The notes beneath the pieces were generated by a model. It was given only the letters and a program-made list of their open reading frames with translations, had not been told where the DNA came from and made no database searches. A stretch of 9,946 nt of DNA. Origin: JAGZHZ01 sp965150505. Lineage in GTDB: Bacteria; Bacillota; Clostridia; Lachnospirales; Lachnospiraceae. Below are positions 7,084-9,946 of this stretch, one piece after another. The stretch spans positions 1-9,946 of the forward strand of contig CBCTVZ010000081.1 of the NCBI GenBank assembly GCA_965150505.1. Reading direction: 5' to 3'. How positions within the stretch are numbered: position 1 is the stretch's first letter; the number at the start of each line of letters is the position of its first letter. The translations under genes were made by a program, and so were the position numbers.

Positions 7084-7401
7084 ATGCCATATTTAGTTTG
7101 TTCCGCACAGAGCTGTGTCTATAATGAAGGAATGTGTTGCTGTAAAGGCGATATTCAGGTAGGCGGGGAACATGCAGTATCCAAAGATGAAACGTGCTGT
7201 GACAGTTTTATCGAACGAAGACATGACAGTGCAAAAAGTTCCATGGGAACGCCTTCCCAGAAAATAAAAGTAGATTGTAAAGCATGTCAGTGTACGTATA
7301 ATAAAGATTGCAGCTGTCATGCAGATCGTATTGACATTGCAGGAGCTAGCGCTTGCACTTGTCAGGAAACAGCGTGTCAAACTTTTGTAAAAGAATATTA
7401 A
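7084..7401 (+). CDS. Tandem DUF1540 cysteine-rich small protein
   Basis: 105 residues from the ATG at 7084, chosen because AAAGGAG (7069-7075) lies 8 bases before it. The ATG at 7081 is the close alternative, and a TTG at 7060 would put the Shine-Dalgarno inside the gene. Two DUF1540 domains follow each other: about residues 4-44 (LVCSAQSCVYN to CCDSF) and about 63-102 (VDCKACQCTYN to ACQTF). Each has the C-x4-C or C-x2-C-x-C start, a central C-x-C/H or CCC group and a closing C..F. There are 15 cysteines in all, so metal binding is likely; DUF1540 has no firmly assigned function. No signal peptide. A weak TTGGCG/TATAAA pair (6991-7017, 15-base spacing) could be a promoter; otherwise it is read from the ydcF-like gene. 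Confidence 0.88.
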   Translation: MPYLVCSAQSCVYNEGMCCCKGDIQVGGEHAVSKDETCCDSFIERRHDSAKSSMGTPSQKIKVDCKACQCTYNKDCSCHADRIDIAGASACTCQETACQTFVKEY

Positions 7402-7411
7402 AAGAAGAAAA

Positions 7412-7457
7412 AAAGGGGTTTCACCTTGAAAAAAGGGCGGAATCCCTTTATTTTTTT
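7412..7457 (+). terminator. Intrinsic terminator after the DUF1540 gene
   Basis: AAAGGGGTTTC (7412-7422) pairs with GGAATCCCTTT (7439-7449) over 11 pairs including two G-U pairs, followed by a T-rich tract to 7457. It lies 10 bases after the stop. Confidence 0.88.
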
Positions 7458-7477
7458 GTGCATTTTCGGATCATAGG

Positions 7478-7506
7478 TTGATTTTTTAAAAAAAATTCGT
7501 TATAAT
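7478..7506 (+). promoter_or_regulatory. Sigma-A type promoter of the M23 peptidase gene
   Basis: TTGATT at 7478-7483, a 17-base spacer rich in A and T, and a perfect TATAAT at 7501-7506. The leader of about 60 bases is almost all A/T up to the AAGGAGG site (7563-7569). Confidence 0.85.
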
Positions 7507-7574
7507 AAATAAAAAAGTTAATAAAAACGTAACAAAAATTAAAAAGATATAAAAGCAAAAAAAAGGAGGATAAA

Positions 7575-9518
7575 ATGAAATATCTGCGTAAATCATGGAT
7601 CTGTCTGGTCCTGATATTCCTCATCGGAGTGGTGATTCCAACGAAAACAGAAGCTGCCGAGGCATCTACACTTCGCATTGTAAATGCAACGTATCCAACT
7701 GTATTAAAACAGGGACAGTCTTTTACAGTAGGAGGAATTGTAAAATGTAATTATGCGATTAAAGAGGTTGCATTTGTAATTCGTTCTACCGATTTAAGCA
7801 AAGTATACTATAAAACAAGAATACTGAATCCAAAAAATCCTTATACAGTAGGCGCTGCAGTAGATAATGCAATGAAGTTTAACGCTTTGCCAATCGGAAA
7901 ATACCGATACATGATCTATGCAAAAGATGCCTCCGGCACGTCCAAATTTATTTTGGATAAAACATTTAGTGTCACAGCAACAGGTGGATCAACCATGTCA
8001 GATCCTAGCACCTTGCGTATTGTAGGCCCTACTTATCCTACAACGCTGAAAGTAGGAAGTTCTTTTAATCTGGAAGGAATTGTAAAATGCAATTATGCGA
8101 TCAAACAGGTTGCATTTGCGATCAGATCTTCTGATAAAAGTCAGCTGTATTATAAAACAGTTGTCAATAATCCGCGCAATCCATATACCGTCACAGCCGC
8201 TGTCAATAATGCGATGAAATTTAGCAGTCTAAAGACAGGAAATTATCGCTATATGGTTTATGCAAAAGATGCTTCTGGTACATCGAAATATATATTAGAT
8301 AAACCGTTCAGTGTGACAACGACAGGATTGTCTTCTAATTCTGGAGACAGTACGTTGCGAATTGTCTCACCAACTTATCCTGTTTCTCTTGAAAAAGGTC
8401 AAGGATTTAACGTTGCAGGAACAGTAAAATCAAATTATACATTAAAAGAAGTAGCATTTGCGATTCGTTCAGAAAATCTGGATGTCTTATATGATAAAAT
8501 AGTCATCAAAAATCCACGCAATCCTTATATTGTAGGAAGCGTGGTGGATAATGCTTTAGAATTTGATAAATTAGGAGAAGGTACATATCGTTATATCATA
8601 CATGGAAAAGACGCTTCCGGAGCATCTAAGAATTTGTTGGATAAGAAATTTACAGTGGAAAAGGGAGCTTCTACACTGAAGATTACAAATCCACATTACC
8701 CGATCAGTGTATTGCAGGGAACAGAGTTTAATCTGGAAGGAACGATTTCTTCTAATTATAATGTCATCAGTCTGGCATTTACTATTTTGGATAGATCCAC
8801 AGATATGACAGTGAGAAAGAAAAATATTTTCCAGAATGATACGACGTATACGATTGGAGAAGAAGTAAATAGTGCAATGGATATTGCAGGGCTGCCAACT
8901 GGATCTTATAAATATGTAGTGGCTGCAAAAGATGAGTCAGGATTGCGACTGACTCTGGTAAATCGAAATTTTGAAGTGGTAGCCAGTCAGGATTCAGAGT
9001 TTGCAATTTGGCCATTATCTCAGGTTTATATCACACAGGGAGCATATGATTCCTATTCTCATCAGACAGAAAACGCCTTTGACTGTGTTGTACAGCCAAT
9101 TACAGGGGCAAAAGCATTTGCACCGTTTGATGGTCGTGTTGTTGCGACAGAACCGACATGGGGAACAATCTGGTTCCAGAGTGATAATAAAGTAAGATAT
9201 GCAGACGGCACATACGATTATATGACAGCTATCTTTATGCACGGACAAAATTCTACTTCTCTGTTGGGACAAAGCTTCAGGCAGGGAGAAGCATTTTATC
9301 TATTAGGAGGCACAGGTCCTTCCGGTCCAAATACATATGATAAACATTTACATGTGGAAATCTATAAAGGAAAGGTATCACCGGGAGGAGCAATCATTTC
9401 TGCTAATACGGCATGGTCCTACAGAGGAAATGTTTATCCGAATAAAGCCTTATATGTAGATAAAACAAAGACAACGATTCTAAATAATTACGGTTATTCA
9501 TTTAAGACAATTTCATAA
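7575..9518 (+). CDS. Secreted M23-family (LytM-like) peptidase with four repeats of an unrecognised N-terminal domain
   Basis: 647 residues. The ATG is set by AAGGAGG 5 bases upstream. A signal peptide covers residues 1 to about 27-30 (KYLRK, hydrophobic core, TEA|AEA). Four repeats follow (starting about residues 31, 145, 259 and 366), then the peptidase domain (about 475-625). M23 zinc and catalytic motifs are present: H496 with D503 in SHQTENAFD, a G-R-V-V-A strand, H556 in FMHGQ and the HLHVE block with H591 and H593. The first motif has a longer His-Asp gap than the usual HxxxD, a variant seen in other M23 proteins. M23 enzymes cut peptide cross-links of peptidoglycan, so a secreted wall hydrolase is the best reading. 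There is no anchor motif. No terminator separates it from the infC promoter, which begins 6 bases after the stop. Confidence 0.9.
   Translation: MKYLRKSWICLVLIFLIGVVIPTKTEAAEASTLRIVNATYPTVLKQGQSFTVGGIVKCNYAIKEVAFVIRSTDLSKVYYKTRILNPKNPYTVGAAVDNAMKFNALPIGKYRYMIYAKDASGTSKFILDKTFSVTATGGSTMSDPSTLRIVGPTYPTTLKVGSSFNLEGIVKCNYAIKQVAFAIRSSDKSQLYYKTVVNNPRNPYTVTAAVNNAMKFSSLKTGNYRYMVYAKDASGTSKYILDKPFSVTTTGLSSNSGDSTLRIVSPTYPVSLEKGQGFNVAGTVKSNYTLKEVAFAIRSENLDVLYDKIVIKNPRNPYIVGSVVDNALEFDKLGEGTYRYIIHGKDASGASKNLLDKKFTVEKGASTLKITNPHYPISVLQGTEFNLEGTISSNYNVISLAFTILDRSTDMTVRKKNIFQNDTTYTIGEEVNSAMDIAGLPTGSYKYVVAAKDESGLRLTLVNRNFEVVASQDSEFAIWPLSQVYITQGAYDSYSHQTENAFDCVVQPITGAKAFAPFDGRVVATEPTWGTIWFQSDNKVRYADGTYDYMTAIFMHGQNSTSLLGQSFRQGEAFYLLGGTGPSGPNTYDKHLHVEIYKGKVSPGGAIISANTAWSYRGNVYPNKALYVDKTKTTILNNYGYSFKTIS
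7665..8984 (+). repeat. Four copies of a roughly 105-residue domain in the M23 protein
   Basis: Copies begin near 7665, 8007, 8349 and 8670. Shared marks are STLRIVxPTYP, a G-x-FxxxGxVKxNY block, VAFAIRS, NPxNPYxVGxxVDNAMxF, GxYRYMxxAKDASGTSK and a closing LDKxFSV. The first three copies are close to one another, the first two spaced exactly 342 bp; the fourth is diverged (NYNVISLAF, DNAMDI-like). The pattern suggests a beta-sandwich module. I cannot match it to a named family. Confidence 0.85.
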
Positions 9519-9524
9519 AAGAAC

Positions 9525-9553
9525 TTGACATGGAGTCACCATTGTGTTATAGT
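9525..9553 (+). promoter_or_regulatory. Sigma-A type promoter of infC
   Basis: Perfect TTGACA at 9525-9530, a 17-base spacer and TATAGT at 9548-9553. Predicted start near 9560. The -35 box begins 6 bases after the M23 gene stop. The spacer holds one arm of an inverted repeat (9534-9549). Confidence 0.85.
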
Positions 9554-9612
9554 AAACTCGTTATGAGAAAAGAAAGCAGAGTATCCGCTCTCACCTTAGC
9601 ACAATGGTGACT
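9534..9612 (+). repeat. 16-bp inverted repeat joining the infC promoter spacer to the leader
   Basis: The arm at 9534-9549 pairs with 9597-9612; the outer 13 bases are a perfect match (AGTCACCATTGTG with CACAATGGTGACT) and the inner three include one U-G pair that is valid only in + strand RNA. The left arm overlaps the first bases of the -10 box and so is absent from RNA begun near 9560, but present in read-through RNA from the M23 gene. Confidence 0.85.
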
Positions 9613-9730
9613 AATGGTTTATAGTGATGAAAAGTCATAGAGAAGAAATGTGATTTTACATATGCTGGTGGATAGTCTGTCTATCCACTTTTTTATTTTT
9701 GAAAAATAAGTTCAGGTCAATATGGAGGTG
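9560..9730 (+). ncRNA. infC leader, probable L20-responsive attenuator (L20 leader type)
   Basis: About 178 bases lie between the predicted transcription start and the infC start. The stretch has several short hairpins (AGAG/CTCT at 9578-9591, TCACC 9591-9595 with GGTGA 9606-9610) and ends in a strong terminator just before the ribosome binding site. In Bacillus subtilis, L20 binds the infC leader and causes premature termination. Position, size and terminator fit the L20 leader, but I have not matched the L20-binding core base by base, so the ligand is inferred from context. Confidence 0.7.
9667..9700 (+). terminator. Attenuator terminator in the infC leader
   Basis: GTGGATAG (9668-9675) pairs with CTATCCAC (9681-9688) around TCTGT, extended by a G-U pair, then TTTTTT, A and TTTTT. 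TATCC at 9582-9586 could pair with GGATA at 9670-9674 as a short antiterminator. It may also stop read-through from the M23 gene. Confidence 0.88.
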
Positions 9731-9737
9731 CACTACT

Positions 9738-9946
9738 ATTAGCGAGTTAATGATTAATGAGCAGATCAGAGACAAAGAGATCCGCGTAATTGGAGAAAAT
9801 GGAGAACAGTTAGGAATTATGTCAGCGCGTGATGCAATGAAACTGGCAAAAGAAGCAGAATTGGATCTGGTAAAGATCGCTCCAACAGCAAAACCGCCGG
9901 TTTGCAAGATTATCGATTATGGAAAATATCGATATGAATTGGCGAG
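9738..9946 (+). CDS. infC: Translation initiation factor IF-3 (3' end outside window)
   Basis: The visible 69 codons give the IF3 N-terminal domain: INEQIRDKEIRVIG, then ENGEQLGIMSARDAM, and the conserved DLVKIAPTAKPPVCKIIDYGKYRYE. IF3 binds the 30S subunit, checks the start codon and initiator tRNA, and prevents early subunit joining. The start is the ATT at 9738, with GGAGGTG (9724-9730) 7 bases upstream; the in-frame ATG at 9750 is 19 bases from that site and too far. An AUU start is the known infC arrangement that lets IF3 lower its own translation. rpmI and rplT are expected just downstream. The gene is cut by the window edge. Confidence 0.97.
   Translation, partial: MSELMINEQIRDKEIRVIGENGEQLGIMSARDAMKLAKEAELDLVKIAPTAKPPVCKIIDYGKYRYELA

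Overview
The window looks like chromosomal DNA of a low-GC, Gram-positive clostridium, most likely a gut Lachnospiraceae. The evidence is AT-rich codon use, strong Shine-Dalgarno sites, good TTGACA/TATAAT-type promoters, oligo-T intrinsic terminators, a VKTGD-type sorting signal on a B-repeat surface protein, DUF1540 and SEC-C small proteins, and an infC gene with an ATT start behind an attenuated leader. The assignment rests on gene style only; no marker gene was compared. Every supported gene is on the + strand.

Layout. (1) 1-3701: the C-terminal 1232 residues of a very large surface protein. A perfect-phase 33/36-bp tandem repeat at the left edge encodes TTAPQTEWQTE. Ten divergent InlB-type B-repeats, one classical InlB/Listeria-Bacteroides repeat, a beta-rich domain and a VKTGD + membrane + RKRR tail follow. 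A strong terminator closes it at 3718-3758. (2) 3792-5280: promoter and gene for a secreted protein with choline-binding-like wall repeats and a beta-lactamase/PBP-like serine hydrolase domain. (3) 5281-5658: a 378-bp gap with two terminator-like hairpins facing the minus strand, a strong + promoter and a leader hairpin. (4) 5659-6159: a SEC-C zinc-motif protein with its own terminator. (5) 6250-7401: a membrane-anchored YdcF/DUF218 protein and a two-domain DUF1540 protein, ended by a terminator. (6) 7478-9518: promoter and gene for a secreted M23 peptidase carrying four copies of a roughly 105-residue domain I do not recognise. (7) 9525-9946: promoter, L20-type attenuator leader and the 5' part of infC (IF3), the start of the usual infC-rpmI-rplT translation operon.

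How the genes relate. Four of the products act in or on the envelope (anchored repeat protein, wall-binding serine hydrolase, YdcF-like protein, M23 peptidase). However, most genes have their own promoter and terminator, so this is a neighbourhood of single-gene units rather than one operon. I found no phage, transposase, CRISPR or toxin-antitoxin genes. The least ordinary signals are a 16-bp inverted repeat that places one arm inside the infC promoter and the other in its leader, the four-copy domain of the M23 protein, the edge tandem repeat, and the minus-facing hairpins at 5302-5459.
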